The notes: generated from the sequence alone by a model not told the origin. Shown: positions 53,201 through 61,713, numbered from the stretch's first letter. The stretch: DNA of 64,000 nt from Bacteroidia bacterium (GCA_030432635.1 JAUIMB010000013.1:1-64000); one strand, 5' to 3'. Program-made: numbers and translations.

Positions 53201-54135
53201 GTGACAACGGTGCAAATTTGGGTCTATTCTCTGAAACAATCAATGGATTGCAAGAGAATACAACGTATTATATAAGGCCATATTATATTAATCAAAACGG
53301 AACATTTTATGGGGAAGAACAAAGTTTTACAACGACCTCAACAACTTATGAAGGCTATATTACCCTAGATACCCAAGAGGATGTAAATGAATTTGGGCTT
53401 TCTGGTGTTACAAATGTCATTGGTGGAATTTCCATTACCACAAATAATAACCCACCAAATAACGTTGTTGATTTATCCCCTTTGAACAATATAGTAACTA
53501 TATCTGATCATTTATCAATAAGCGAATTGGGTACGTTCAATTTTGATTATATGGATGCATTCAACAATTTGACTTCGGTTAACAGAATTACTTTTAACAA
53601 CATTGCCCTTAGCCTGATAAACGGTTTTAATAGTTTGACCTCAGTTAATATTGGAGGCGATATTAATTTAGGTGGTATACGATTTAACGAGTCATTGGCA
53701 ACTATTCGTGGATTTAACAATCTAACGACAATTAATGGTAGTTTGGAATTCTATAATAATACAAAAAGAACTCTTAGTGGGTTTGCTAGCTTAACGAATA
53801 TTGAAAATTCATTGAGTGTAAGTTTTTGCCACAATTTGAGAAAAATAGATGCTTTTAACAATTTAAATCAAGTAGATGCACTAATTATACTTAACAATGA
53901 TAACCTAAAAACTTTAGATAATTTCGCAAACATAAGCCAAGTCAATAATAATATTTTGCTGTCCACTTTAAATAGTGTTGATGAATTCTGTTTTATTCAA
54001 CCCCTTCTTTTAAGTGGAAATTACGATCATTTTGGATCATATGACACCTTTGGAAATCCAATTGAAAGCATAACAGTAAATGATATTCCTACATTTTTGA
54101 ATGCTGATCATGTATTAAATTTCAACTGTGATTAA
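50272..54135 (+). CDS. Large secreted vWA protein with FN3-like repeats and C-terminal L-domain-like repeats
   Basis: 1287 aa. Signal peptide to ~20. Residues ~82-160 look like a T9SS type A sorting domain (KLYPNPFNTALNIEF, YNLLGQKVNS, GLFFVVLTDNN), oddly near the N-terminus. Residues ~300-480 are a vWA domain with MIDAS start LDNSAS and later LTDGADT. Then a Big-like segment (~540-630), four repeats of a ~95-aa FN3-like unit (GDILDDGGFPLIEKGFCWS ... NTLYLVRAYAINSEGTTY). Residues ~1030-1287 are receptor L-domain-like repeats (DAFNNLTSV, GFNNLTTI, AFNNLNQV). Probably a surface adhesin. No sorting domain is at the C-terminus. Confidence 0.85.
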   Translation: MRRSLLLTIFALFLTKFTYSQEIILDFNGMYISSGEEAILDRVIIENLNNGESIEIDSAPFSINLNSTLGVNSLNTVTHKGFNKLYPNPFNTALNIEFFTEGKGTTSLNVYNLLGQKVNSVSKDFNSGIQTFTFRPNSDGLFFVVLTDNNNTYTAKVISNNTSSKDASLEYIGSEKFKKTKYDSTNARMDFYQVGDVLRMTGESGSLVDVIYDSPQANTTYTFLFDGFYRFQSHFIDDNIPSFVDIMFSVTDESNGGVDYLSADDFTVLEDGNPVSPSETFRCLRKLDEVPYEQKIVLMLDNSASLADELQQIQAAATTLVNQILTNPVIENQQIALYSFSSNPILLQDFTDDITALENAINTIELGFPSTNLYGSLIQGLNSFNNSYNLELIEDGYLIALTDGADTQGTSTLPQVLTARGEKRVFMIGLGNEIDPIALNDIDNTGSAFNEISDVNELEDTFEQITLDIIQYANSFYWLNYMSPKRAGSHTLTIEIPGNTNLGPDNVLTSSFFAGDFVDVLSGVYANIDTENIYGIDEIIFDYQGEPLDPFALEAVTYWANNCPEFEWSIADTSIATVTVDTEDNSKAIVTAQTTVASQTILTITDTENNYTKDILITITDQLPVINLLSISPIIFDNNSNGPSSYGASAEVEVIEEGDSEILNKGICVSKFPSPTVINDVGIFNVDSDSGFVRELNSNSIYYARAWARNDYGISYSNEIEFTTSSGRPLVGNTRFLDYTTSTAQLKGDILDDGGFPLIEKGFCWSANTIPTTADSKIIVDGNDFEMEALIENLDPNTLYLVRAYAINSEGTTYDTSNGSQALFKTRSGIPNLISTYDASSVNVISALIGGIAYENGSVIDDKGVCYNTQPNPTINDNVMSSGNGNGEFYLQLNNLNPSSMYYVRTYTNTPQGTFYGNEVTFTTLNTLEQFNMDITSVRPNQSVAYGYLGNDGGAVATQKGFVWSTSPNPTTNNNLSDNGANLGLFSETINGLQENTTYYIRPYYINQNGTFYGEEQSFTTTSTTYEGYITLDTQEDVNEFGLSGVTNVIGGISITTNNNPPNNVVDLSPLNNIVTISDHLSISELGTFNFDYMDAFNNLTSVNRITFNNIALSLINGFNSLTSVNIGGDINLGGIRFNESLATIRGFNNLTTINGSLEFYNNTKRTLSGFASLTNIENSLSVSFCHNLRKIDAFNNLNQVDALIILNNDNLKTLDNFANISQVNNNILLSTLNSVDEFCFIQPLLLSGNYDHFGSYDTFGNPIESITVNDIPTFLNADHVLNFNCD

Positions 54136-54566
54136 TAAGTGTATTCTAGAGTTTAATACTTTTTACAGACAGCTAATAAATTTGGATACTATCACTTAAA
54201 TACGTTTTTGGTGTTAGAATTAACCTGGACATTGGCTGGACTATTACAAATTTTATCATATCAAAATATTTTTTTAAATACCAAAAGCACAGTATACTAC
54301 AAACCATCTTTTCGGGTTCTGATTAGAACACGATTTTCATTTTGAACGTCATAACTACTTGGGACCTAATACTGCCTAGGATCCTCTGTAACAATTTTGT
54401 GCACTATCCAATCCACAAAAACTCTGTTCAAAACTCCATAAACTGTGGCTCATTGACATCTATATCCAACTGTCTCTAAATTGTGTCTCGACTTAAGGCT
54501 TTTACGAATCTTATAACAAGTTATATACGCTTTCTATCGTTAGGTGTGGTTCAATTCATATTTTAC

Positions 54567-54587
54567 TAACGCAACTCTGTTGCATTA
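54567..54587 (+). promoter_or_regulatory. 21-bp inverted repeat before the thioredoxin-reductase-like gene
   Basis: TAACGCAAC-TCT-GTTGCATTA: 9-bp arms with one mismatch, 39 bp before the ATG at 54626, inside the 490-bp gap 54136-54625. Probable repressor operator. The rest of the gap holds no gene I can support; AACAAGTTATATACG ... CGTTAGGTG (54516-54545) is at best a very short attC-like relic. Confidence 0.5.
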
Positions 54588-54625
54588 ATATTAAAATTCC
54601 TTATATTCGTTAAAAAATATGACTT

Positions 54626-55636
54626 ATGGACAAAAGCACTTCAAGAAGAGAGTTTGTAAAACTATGCTCGCTTTCACTTCCTGTATTGTCAATGCCTAAG
54701 TCATTAACCCAATTTGTAAAACACAACCATATGTATAAAAAAGAATTTGAAGTGATTATTATTGGTGGAAGTTACGCTGGACTTTCAGCTGCTATGGCCT
54801 TAGGTCGTTCGCTTCGCAACACCTTGATAATAGATGCCAATAAACCATGTAACCGACAAACACCTCATGCTCATAATTTTCTCACCCAAGATGGAAGTAC
54901 GCCAAAGGAGATTTCTGAAATCGCAAAAGCTCAAGTGGCAACATATGATAACATCAAGTTCTATGATGGTGTCGCTGTTGATGCTAAGAGAAGTAATGGC
55001 AAATTTGAGGTTTCCACTTCAATGGGAGATGTCTTCAGTGCAAAAAAACTGGTTCTAGCCACAGGAGTGAAAGATCTTATGCCAGATATTCAAGGGTTTT
55101 CAGAGTGTTGGGGAATTTCTGTGGTGCATTGTCCTTATTGCCACGGTTATGAAATAAGAAATAAAAAAACCGCAATTATGGCCAATGGAGAGCGTGCATT
55201 CCACCTTGCTTCCTTAGTGAACAATTTAACCCAAGACATCACCATTCTTACCTCTGGAAAAAAAGACTTTGATGTACACCAACTCGAAAAGTTAAAACAC
55301 TACAATATAGAGATTATAGAAAAGGAAATTTCAGAAATCGAACATCACAATGGCCAACTGAAAAACATTGCATTTAAAGATGGCAGCATAGAAACGTTTG
55401 AATGTGCCTACGCTTCAATTCCATTTGAGCAAAACTCTAATATACCTGAAGCTTTGGGTTGTAAACTAACTGAACATGGTCACATTGAAGTCAATTTTAT
55501 GCAAAAAACCTCAGAAGCAGATGTCTTTGCCTGTGGTGACAACAGCTCAATGATGCGATCGTTAGCCACTGCTGTATATGGTGGAAATATTACGGGTGCA
55601 ATGATTAATAATGAATTGACACAAGAACATTTTTGA
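54626..55636 (+). CDS. Thioredoxin-reductase-like FAD/NAD(P) oxidoreductase, possible Tat signal
   Basis: 336 aa. From ATG 54626 the N-terminus has STSRREFVKLCSLSLPVLS, a twin-arginine-like signal; starting at the ATG at 54731 would give a cytoplasmic 301-aa enzyme. FAD loop VIIIGGSYAGLSAAMALGRS, redox disulfide CPYC (Cys169, Cys172, in VHCPYCHGYE), NADP region and a final CGDNSSMMRSLATAVYGGNITG. This is the low-molecular-weight TrxR-like class. Next to an arsenic cluster, it may provide reducing power or act on an arsenical; the substrate is inferred. Confidence 0.85.
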   Translation: MDKSTSRREFVKLCSLSLPVLSMPKSLTQFVKHNHMYKKEFEVIIIGGSYAGLSAAMALGRSLRNTLIIDANKPCNRQTPHAHNFLTQDGSTPKEISEIAKAQVATYDNIKFYDGVAVDAKRSNGKFEVSTSMGDVFSAKKLVLATGVKDLMPDIQGFSECWGISVVHCPYCHGYEIRNKKTAIMANGERAFHLASLVNNLTQDITILTSGKKDFDVHQLEKLKHYNIEIIEKEISEIEHHNGQLKNIAFKDGSIETFECAYASIPFEQNSNIPEALGCKLTEHGHIEVNFMQKTSEADVFACGDNSSMMRSLATAVYGGNITGAMINNELTQEHF

Positions 55637-55644
55637 TATGTCTG

Positions 55645-55870
55645 GATTTTGGAAAAACACAGTAATAACAACCAAGGAATGTGCGGAACGCTCACTTCAA
55701 AATCTGCACAACTAACAAACACATTTTTCATTGAAAATATGGTAAAAAACACTCTTGTTTCTGGATTTGGTTATGGTCGAAACACACAACTATTTGTGGA
55801 TAGTGGAATTGAGGTTGGCGGAATCGAAATTTCAAAAACAGCCATCAAACTCCCAAGAAAGCACTATTGA
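55645..55870 (+). pseudogene. Frameshifted class I SAM methyltransferase remnant
   Basis: Frames give FWKNTVITTKEC, then NMVKNTLVSGFGYGRNTQLFVDSGIEVGGIEISKTAIKLPRKHY followed by a stop (cited in parts: FGYGRN, GIEISKTAI). The G-F-G-Y-G-R-N and E-I-S motifs are the SAM-binding loop and acidic loop of a methyltransferase; the substrate half is missing. It lies between the TrxR-like and GNAT genes. The downstream 55871-56016 has no frame. Confidence 0.65.
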
Positions 55871-56016
55871 AACCATTCTAACAATATTTAACTATCTTCA
55901 CCCAATTGAAAGCCAGCCGTTTCTTCAGCAACTGTCATGCGCTTAAAAACAATATGCCCAATGTGCTCGCATCGCATTCCAAGTTCATGACTTAACAGCA
56001 TAACCAAAGGAGCAAA

Positions 56017-56460
56017 ATGAATAACATCTGTATTGAACATCGCCAATTAACTGCCGAGGAAGTTGAACAAGTAAACTCGGGATTTGATGCACTTTCATTT
56101 GAAGAGGATGTAGAATTAGAAAGTACAGAACGTATGAGCCTTGCTGCAATGTATGGCAACAGGTTTGTTGGGTGTTCATCAGGTCTGGTTCATAAAAATG
56201 GAAAACACTATTCAGGTTGGTTCCACTTAACGGATCTTTTCATTGAAAAAGAATTTCGCAATCAAGGTTTGGGATCAACCCTTCTGAAAGAACTAGAACA
56301 AAAGCTTAGAATGATTGGAGTTGAAAACATTTGGCTCTGGACATCTGGAGTGCCTACAATTCGATTCTACGAAAGACATGGTTACTCCCAATTTGTCGAA
56401 ATGGAAAACTGGTATTCCGATGGCAGCAGTCGTATTGGATTTAGAAAAACCATATCCTAA
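56017..56460 (+). CDS. GNAT family N-acetyltransferase
   Basis: 147 aa. GNAT motifs: LTDLFIEKEFRNQGLGSTLLKELEQKL (acetyl-CoA pyrophosphate loop, R-x-Q-G-L-G) at ~69-95, then NIWLWTSGVPTIRFYERHGYSQF, motif B with the F-Y-x-x-x-G-Y/F tail. Substrate unknown. Some ars clusters carry ArsN-type GNATs, but no specific ArsN feature is evident here. Confidence 0.85.
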   Translation: MNNICIEHRQLTAEEVEQVNSGFDALSFEEDVELESTERMSLAAMYGNRFVGCSSGLVHKNGKHYSGWFHLTDLFIEKEFRNQGLGSTLLKELEQKLRMIGVENIWLWTSGVPTIRFYERHGYSQFVEMENWYSDGSSRIGFRKTIS

Positions 56461-56570
56461 ACATAAAGAAATAAATGCCTTGAGCATCACATCTGTATTG
56501 AATCTTAACAACTTGAAAGCTAGTAGTTTTTACAATAACTTAAAGAAAAAGTTTGGATTTTTAACTATTT

Positions 56571-56586
56571 ATCGTAATATTGCAAT
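56571..56586 (+). promoter_or_regulatory. Putative ArsR operator 1
   Basis: ATCGTAATATTGCAAT, an imperfect palindrome (11 of 16 positions symmetric), lies 16 bp before the arsR start. A close copy lies before the DUF6428 gene at 56954. Confidence 0.6.
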
Positions 56587-56602
56587 GAATTAATAAAAAC
56601 AA

Positions 56603-56935
56603 ATGGGATTAGCCAAAACTGAAATATTTACCGACCAACAAAATGAGATTTCTCTTTTCGCCAAGGTATTGGGTCATCCTGCAAGAGTGGCAATTTTGCA
56701 ACATTTGTTTAAAATGAACGCTTGTATTTGTGGTGATTTGGTTAACGAAATAGGATTAGCCCAACCAACAATATCCCAACATTTGAAAGAACTTAAAAAC
56801 CTTGGTTTGATCAAAGGCAATGTCGAAGGTACAAGTGTTTGCTATTGCATCCATAAAGACAATTGGACAGCAATGAAATCTGTACTGACGAGGTTTCTTG
56901 ATCAAGATTTAACCGAAGATCAGGACTGCTGCTAA
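56603..56935 (+). CDS. arsR: ArsR arsenic-responsive repressor
   Basis: 110 aa winged helix. FAKVLGHPARVAILQHLFKMNACICGDLVNEIGLAQPTISQHLKELKNLGLI (in parts) is the ArsR HTH; Cys residues in NACICGDL and in CYCIH, plus the CC tail, can bind As(III). It would repress itself and the downstream genes until arsenite binds. Followed by the DUF6428 gene 48 nt later and Acr3. Confidence 0.92.
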   Translation: MGLAKTEIFTDQQNEISLFAKVLGHPARVAILQHLFKMNACICGDLVNEIGLAQPTISQHLKELKNLGLIKGNVEGTSVCYCIHKDNWTAMKSVLTRFLDQDLTEDQDCC

Positions 56936-56953
56936 AAAATTTTGAACTCATTA

Positions 56954-56969
56954 ATCGTATAATCGCAAT
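56954..56969 (+). promoter_or_regulatory. Putative ArsR operator 2
   Basis: ATCGTATAATCGCAAT resembles the motif at 56571 in 13 of 16 positions. It lies in the 48-bp gap between arsR and the DUF6428 gene, 14 bp before the ATG, suggesting a second controlled promoter inside the operon. Confidence 0.55.
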
Positions 56970-56983
56970 AAACAAATAAATAA

Positions 56984-57448
56984 ATGAAACTATCTCAAGT
57001 AAAATCAGTTTTAAAAGAGCTCGAAACTTTAACCTTTCAATTGCCTAACGGAAATTTAGTCCCAAAACATTTCCATGTCACAGAGATCGGTAAAATAAGT
57101 AAGCACTTTATCGACTGTGGTGGAACTGTTCGTAATGAAGACGTCATAAGTTTTCAACTATGGAATGCCAATGACTATGACCATAGGTTACATCCTGAAA
57201 AATTAATTAAAATCATCGAACTATCCGAAACGGTTCTAGGCTTGGATGATTTGGATATTGAAGTAGAATATCAAGGTGATAGCATCCAAAAATTTGGGTT
57301 GGATTTTAATGGAACCGCTTTTCTACTCACTACTAAACATACCGATTGCTTGGCGAAGGACAATTGTGGTATTCCGTCAAAGAAACCAAGGGTTAAACTT
57401 TCAGAATTACAAGCTGCCCAATGCTGTCCAGGTAGTGATTGCTGCTAA
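56984..57448 (+). CDS. DUF6428 ars-operon protein
   Basis: 154 aa. MKLSQVKSVLKELETLTFQLPNG, VPKHFHVTEIGKISKHFIDCGGTVR, ISFQLWNANDYDHRLHPEKL and the Cys-rich end LQAAQCCPGSDCC identify the DUF6428 family found beside arsR in Bacteroidota. The CC-x4-DCC tail could bind As(III), perhaps as a chaperone, but this is inference. In many relatives an arsC arsenate reductase follows; here the 103-bp gap before acr3 has none. Confidence 0.85.
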   Translation: MKLSQVKSVLKELETLTFQLPNGNLVPKHFHVTEIGKISKHFIDCGGTVRNEDVISFQLWNANDYDHRLHPEKLIKIIELSETVLGLDDLDIEVEYQGDSIQKFGLDFNGTAFLLTTKHTDCLAKDNCGIPSKKPRVKLSELQAAQCCPGSDCC

Positions 57449-57551
57449 AACCATCACGTAATTAACAATGGGAAATTCTGCATTGAGAACCCATTCGTGT
57501 GTAGTTAAAACCTATTGGCAATTCTATAATCTGTAATCAAGGATTGATAAA

Positions 57552-58607
57552 ATGAAAACATTGAGCTTCCTAGATAAAAACTTAACCTTATGGATCTTTA
57601 TTGCCATGACTATTGGTGTTGGTATTGGCTATTTTTTTCCTAGGTTCCCAAGTTATATAAACGCATTTAATAGCGGAACAACAAACATCCCAATTGCCAT
57701 TGGCTTAATTTTAATGATGTATCCTCCTCTGGCCAAGGTCAATTACGCCTTGTTGCCAAAGGTTTTTAAAAACACTAAAATCCTGTCTATTTCGCTCGTA
57801 CTCAATTGGATCATCGGACCCGTTTTAATGTTCCTTTTGGCAATTATATTCTTACATGATTATCCTGAATATATGATCGGACTCATTTTAATTGGTTTAG
57901 CACGCTGTATTGCCATGGTTTTGGTTTGGAATGATCTTGCTGAAGGAAGCAGTGAATATGGAGCTGGTTTGGTCGCCTTGAACAGTATTTTTCAAGTCTT
58001 TGCCTATAGTTTTTATGCCTGGATTTTTATAACGGTACTTCCACCCTATTTTGGTTTTGAAAGTGCGATTGTTGATATTTCTATTGCAACAATTGCTGAG
58101 AGTGTAGCGATATATCTAGGTATTCCGTTTTTAATGGGAATTTTAAGTCGATGGATATTGGTCAATTTAAAGGGTGAAGATTGGTACACAAAAAAGTTTA
58201 TTCCGACCATTTCACCGATGACCTTAATAGCCCTTTTATTCACTATCGTTGTCATGTTTTCCCTAAAAGGTGAATTAATTGTGGGCATACCATTGGATGT
58301 GCTAATCATTGCGATACCATTGCTCATTTACTTTAGCTTTATGTTTATCATTGGGTTTTTCTTTACCAAGGCAATGGGTGTCGAATATGACAAGACAGCT
58401 TCGGTCGCATTTACTGCTGCAGGAAACAATTTTGAACTAGCAATCGCAGTCGCCATAGCGGTTTTCGGACTTAATTCCGGACAAGCATTTACAGGAGTTG
58501 TTGGTCCTTTGGTAGAAGTTCCTGCGTTGATTTTACTGGTTAGAGTTTCCTTTTGGTTGCGGAAAAAGTACTACGGACAAACAAAACCCAATAATCTCAA
58601 TGATTGA
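57552..58607 (+). CDS. acr3: Acr3 arsenite efflux transporter
   Basis: 351 aa, ten predicted membrane helices, the normal length for bacterial Acr3. The signature [35 protein letters not shown] (in parts) contains the conserved Cys119 needed for arsenite transport in the family; [20 protein letters not shown] near residue 290 is the second conserved stretch. It exports As(III) from the cytoplasm using the proton motive force. Downstream of arsR and DUF6428. Confidence 0.93.
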   Translation: MKTLSFLDKNLTLWIFIAMTIGVGIGYFFPRFPSYINAFNSGTTNIPIAIGLILMMYPPLAKVNYALLPKVFKNTKILSISLVLNWIIGPVLMFLLAIIFLHDYPEYMIGLILIGLARCIAMVLVWNDLAEGSSEYGAGLVALNSIFQVFAYSFYAWIFITVLPPYFGFESAIVDISIATIAESVAIYLGIPFLMGILSRWILVNLKGEDWYTKKFIPTISPMTLIALLFTIVVMFSLKGELIVGIPLDVLIIAIPLLIYFSFMFIIGFFFTKAMGVEYDKTASVAFTAAGNNFELAIAVAIAVFGLNSGQAFTGVVGPLVEVPALILLVRVSFWLRKKYYGQTKPNNLND

Positions 58608-58889
58608 AAACACAAGACTAAACCATTTCATTTGTGTCTTCCTTTTAAATTGATAACAACACAACTAGGGAAACATTTACACAAGCTATCGTTTAAGTCA
58701 ACAAAGCATTGATTTTCAAAATATTTAACTATCTTATACAAGTAATACGTCCGTTTTAAACTTTCATCCTTTAACTTATGGAAGGATTCCGATGTATGTA
58801 AAAGGTTTTGATTGCCTCCCAATGTATCCATATTAACCTATAGATAGTGAATGCTGCTATGAAGAATAATAATTAATCAACCTTCAAAC

Positions 58890-59315
58890 ATGGACTTAAA
58901 CAAATACATTTCAGATAGACTAGACCCACAAATCGATTGGTACGACAAAAAATCTATACGGTACAAAAACTATTTTTTTACTGGAAATATCTTGATTATT
59001 ATAATTTCTGCACTAATTCCATTTCTAACATCGTTTGATTTTGACGGAAATAAGCACTTAGTTGGATTTATGGGAGTGCTCATTACCATTTTTTCTGGCG
59101 CACTAAGTATATTTGGTTTTTATGAGAAGTGGCTACTATATCGAAGCACTTCGGAAAAACTAAAATCTGAAAAACATATTTTAGATCTCATTTCAGAGAA
59201 ACTCAGCGACGACGAAAAGGTTGAATATGTCAAAAAGTTAGAACAAATCATCATAACAGAGAATAAAAACTGGCTGGAAGACAATAAAAATAAAACCAAT
59301 ACTACTGTAACATGA
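58890..59315 (+). CDS. DUF4231 two-helix membrane protein
   Basis: 141 aa. YISDRLDPQIDWYDKKSIRYKNYFF then two membrane helices (GNILIIIISALIPFLTSF; FMGVLITIFSGALSIFGFYEKW) and a charged helix (RSTSEKLKSEKHILDLISEKLSD): the DUF4231 layout, part of the SLATT-like group of two-helix proteins proposed to act as pore-forming effectors in bacterial conflict systems. No nucleotide-second-messenger partner is adjacent, so a defence role is not supported here. 282-bp gap upstream without genes. Confidence 0.82.
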   Translation: MDLNKYISDRLDPQIDWYDKKSIRYKNYFFTGNILIIIISALIPFLTSFDFDGNKHLVGFMGVLITIFSGALSIFGFYEKWLLYRSTSEKLKSEKHILDLISEKLSDDEKVEYVKKLEQIIITENKNWLEDNKNKTNTTVT

Positions 59316-59327
59316 TAAAATAATACC

Positions 59328-60386
59328 ATGCGTTTCTACATCTTTATTTCATTATTATGTGCAAGCTTTGTTTCATATTGTCAAAGGCCTCCTATTAAGC
59401 ACTTACCTTCCATGAGTTTGGAAGAAGCGCGTTTCAATAGGGATTCCATCAATGCGTTAGACGATTTCATCTCAAATTACCCACAAAATGACTTTAGAGG
59501 CATGGTCGTGATAAAAGACCATAAAATTGTCATCGAATACTTCTATAATAGTACAGAACGAGCCGACATTAACGATATACGATCTGCAGGCAAAAGTTTC
59601 ACAGCCTTGCTTCTAGGAATCGCTATTGATGATGGATTGGTTGAAAACTTAGAACAGGATGTATATTCTTTTTTTCCGAAAGAAAAATATCCAACCATTC
59701 ATGAGGATTACAAAAAAGTAAAACTCAAGCATTTACTTGATATGGCATCTGGATTGAATGCTGATTCTGATGATTGGAAAACACCAGGAAACGCAGGTCA
59801 ATGGATGGGTAAAGATGAATGGGTTCACTATTTACTTAGCATACCCTTGGTGGAACAACCTGGAAAAACTTGGGTCTATGCCGATATTAATGCTGCATTA
59901 ATTGGAGCGATCATTGAAGAAACCTCTGGCATGAGTTTAAATGCCTATGCTAAAAAAAAGGTGTTCGATCATTTAGGCATCCATAAGTACTATTGGCACA
60001 CCAATTTGGCTGATCAAACTGTTGCAGCAGGAACATTATATCTATCAACCCTCGATTTTGCGAAATTGGGTGTTTTAGTTGCAAACAACGGGAAATGGGC
60101 AAACCAACAAATAATTCCAGAAACCTATATACAAACCGTAATCAAATCAAAAAAGTTTAATATCTATAATGATTGGTTCTACGGAATGCTATGGTACAAA
60201 ACCCAAGGTGTAATCGATGGCAAGCCTGTAGATTATCTTTGGGCATCTGGCAATGGTGGAAATCACCTCGTTGTTGTTCCTGATGAAAAATTGGTCATTG
60301 CCTTAACTTCTACCGCTTATGGGTACAGATATGGACATGTAAGATCTAGAGCCATCCTAAAAAAACTCTTTAATGCCATTGAATAA
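59328..60386 (+). CDS. Secreted serine hydrolase, beta-lactamase class C-like
   Basis: 352 aa. Signal peptide ends SYCQ. Catalytic motifs: IRSAGKSFTALLLGIA (SAGK as S-x-x-K), YADINAALIGAIIEE (Tyr-x-Asn/Asp position), and ASGNGGNHLVVVPDEKLVIALTS near the end. FRGMVVIKDHKIVIEYFYN opens the domain as in 6-aminohexanoate hydrolase-like enzymes. Starts 12 nt after the DUF4231 stop, so possibly co-transcribed. Confidence 0.88.
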   Translation: MRFYIFISLLCASFVSYCQRPPIKHLPSMSLEEARFNRDSINALDDFISNYPQNDFRGMVVIKDHKIVIEYFYNSTERADINDIRSAGKSFTALLLGIAIDDGLVENLEQDVYSFFPKEKYPTIHEDYKKVKLKHLLDMASGLNADSDDWKTPGNAGQWMGKDEWVHYLLSIPLVEQPGKTWVYADINAALIGAIIEETSGMSLNAYAKKKVFDHLGIHKYYWHTNLADQTVAAGTLYLSTLDFAKLGVLVANNGKWANQQIIPETYIQTVIKSKKFNIYNDWFYGMLWYKTQGVIDGKPVDYLWASGNGGNHLVVVPDEKLVIALTSTAYGYRYGHVRSRAILKKLFNAIE

Positions 60387-60449
60387 TATGACTCTCAAAG
60401 CACTACAGCTATTTTAAAACTACAAGTTGATAAAACGATTGAAGAATCA

Positions 60450-60550
60450 TTTTCAATAGTCAAATATCCCTACAAATACGTATCTTTAACTTATGGAATG
60501 GATCGACTTACTATGGCTTAGTTTCAGAAGTTAAAATCCCAAAAACCATT
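60450..60550 (+). repeat. Decayed type II attC-like segment V
   Basis: CAAATATCCCTACAAATACG, TATCTTTAACTTATGGAATGG, then CTTACTATGGCTTAG and AAAACCATTGAAAAACAACAC. Matches the block at 39290 and 48063. No core visible. Confidence 0.3.
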
Positions 60551-60581
60551 GAAAAACAACACATTATCTTATGCTTAACAT

Positions 60582-61091
60582 ATGAAATACTGTATTGCAT
60601 TTTTATTCATCGGCATCATTTTAGTATCATGTCAGGAAACTACTGAAGTTAGTTCTATAAATCCCATGAATTGGGAACATCGAATTGTAGTTCAAAAGCC
60701 TTCAGACACGCTCGTATCTGGGTCAACCTATTTATCGGTTTACTCCCAAATTTATAGTGAGACTGAAAAAAGAATACACGATCTAACAGCGACCGTCAGC
60801 ATAAGAAACACTAGTCGATCTGATACCATTTATATCGAAAAGGCTGAGTATTTCAATACCAAGGGTCATTTCATTCGAAATTACTTCAAGAATACCATTT
60901 ACATAGCGCCAATGGAAACCGTTGAAATCGTAATTGATCAACGTGACGATAAAGGTGGAACAGGCTCTAATTTTGTTTTTGATTGGAATATTAAGCCCAA
61001 TACCAACGAGCCTTATTTTGAAAGTGTAATGATCTCTACTTACGGTCAACAAGGCCTGTCATTTACGTCTCAAGGCAAGCGCATCAAATGA
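60582..61091 (+). CDS. DUF3124 lipoprotein (copy 1)
   Basis: 169 aa. Lipoprotein signal ends ILVSC (Cys17). DUF3124 body: STYLSVYSQIYSETEKRIHDLTATVSIRNTSRSDTIYIEKAEYF, IYIAPMETVEIVIDQRDDKGGTGSNFVFDW and MISTYGQQGLSFTSQGKRI (in parts). Family function unknown. A tandem paralogue follows at 61204 with the same motif order, indicating a local duplication; a repeat remnant separates them. Confidence 0.85.
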   Translation: MKYCIAFLFIGIILVSCQETTEVSSINPMNWEHRIVVQKPSDTLVSGSTYLSVYSQIYSETEKRIHDLTATVSIRNTSRSDTIYIEKAEYFNTKGHFIRNYFKNTIYIAPMETVEIVIDQRDDKGGTGSNFVFDWNIKPNTNEPYFESVMISTYGQQGLSFTSQGKRIK

Positions 61092-61094
61092 CAA

Positions 61095-61203
61095 ATAAAA
61101 TGCTCTGAACAAGCGATTATGACTTTAATTACTCAAGATTAGTTCGTGAACTTTTACTAACTTAGAGGCTCACCAATGCCATACATCAAATAATTATAGT
61201 GAC
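61095..61203 (+). repeat. Decayed type I attC-like site W
   Basis: TCTGAACAAGCGATTATGAC, then GTGAACTTTTACTAACTTAG, AGGCTCACCAATGCCATACA. The block ACTAACTTAG-GGCT and CCATACA match the right half of type I sites. No core GTT. Confidence 0.4.
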
Positions 61204-61713
61204 ATGAAATTAAAGTATATAAGCCTTATCGTAGCCTTTCTAAGTTTTAGTTGTGTTGAAGAAAAGGAATCGAGTTCAATCAATCCTGAAAATTGGTCAA
61301 AACGAACCATTGATATTAGTTCGAAGAAAGCTCTGGAATACGGAAAGTCTTATTTGTCAATTTATTCTCAAATATATAGTATCACCGAACACAGAAAACA
61401 CAATTTGACGTCGATGGTGAGTATGAGAAATACTAGTGAAACTGATACCATCTACCTCTTGAGAGCCGAATATTATGATACACATGGTACTTCTGTTAGA
61501 AAATATTTTAACTCACCTATCTACCTGTTACCCATGGAGACCACTGAAATTGTAATTGATGAAATAGATGTATCTGGAGGAACAGGATCTAATTTTATTA
61601 TTGAATGGAAGATCCCTAAAGATTGTCCGGAACCAATATTTGAAGGTATTATGACGTCTACTATGGGAAAACAAGGGCTTTCCTTTACAACAGTATCTAA
61701 ACGCATTGAGTAA
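61204..61713 (+). CDS. DUF3124 lipoprotein (copy 2)
   Basis: 169 aa, same length as copy 1. Signal ends FLSFSC (Cys17). SYLSIYSQIYSITEHRKHNLTSMVSMRNTSETDTIYL, PIYLLPMETTEIVIDEIDVSGGTGSNFIIEW and MTSTMGKQGLSFTTVSKRIE (in parts) align with copy 1 throughout. Converges with the LytTR gene, whose stop lies 17 bp away. Confidence 0.85.
   Translation: MKLKYISLIVAFLSFSCVEEKESSSINPENWSKRTIDISSKKALEYGKSYLSIYSQIYSITEHRKHNLTSMVSMRNTSETDTIYLLRAEYYDTHGTSVRKYFNSPIYLLPMETTEIVIDEIDVSGGTGSNFIIEWKIPKDCPEPIFEGIMTSTMGKQGLSFTTVSKRIE

Noticed and set aside
54516-54550. Short attC-like element AACAAGTTATATACG ... CGTTAGGTG
   Set aside because: Only the outermost bases fit; no hairpin or arm similarity to the other sites.
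58890-59315. DUF4231 gene as part of a defence operon
   Set aside because: SLATT-like proteins can be effectors, but no nucleotidyltransferase, helicase or other partner is adjacent.
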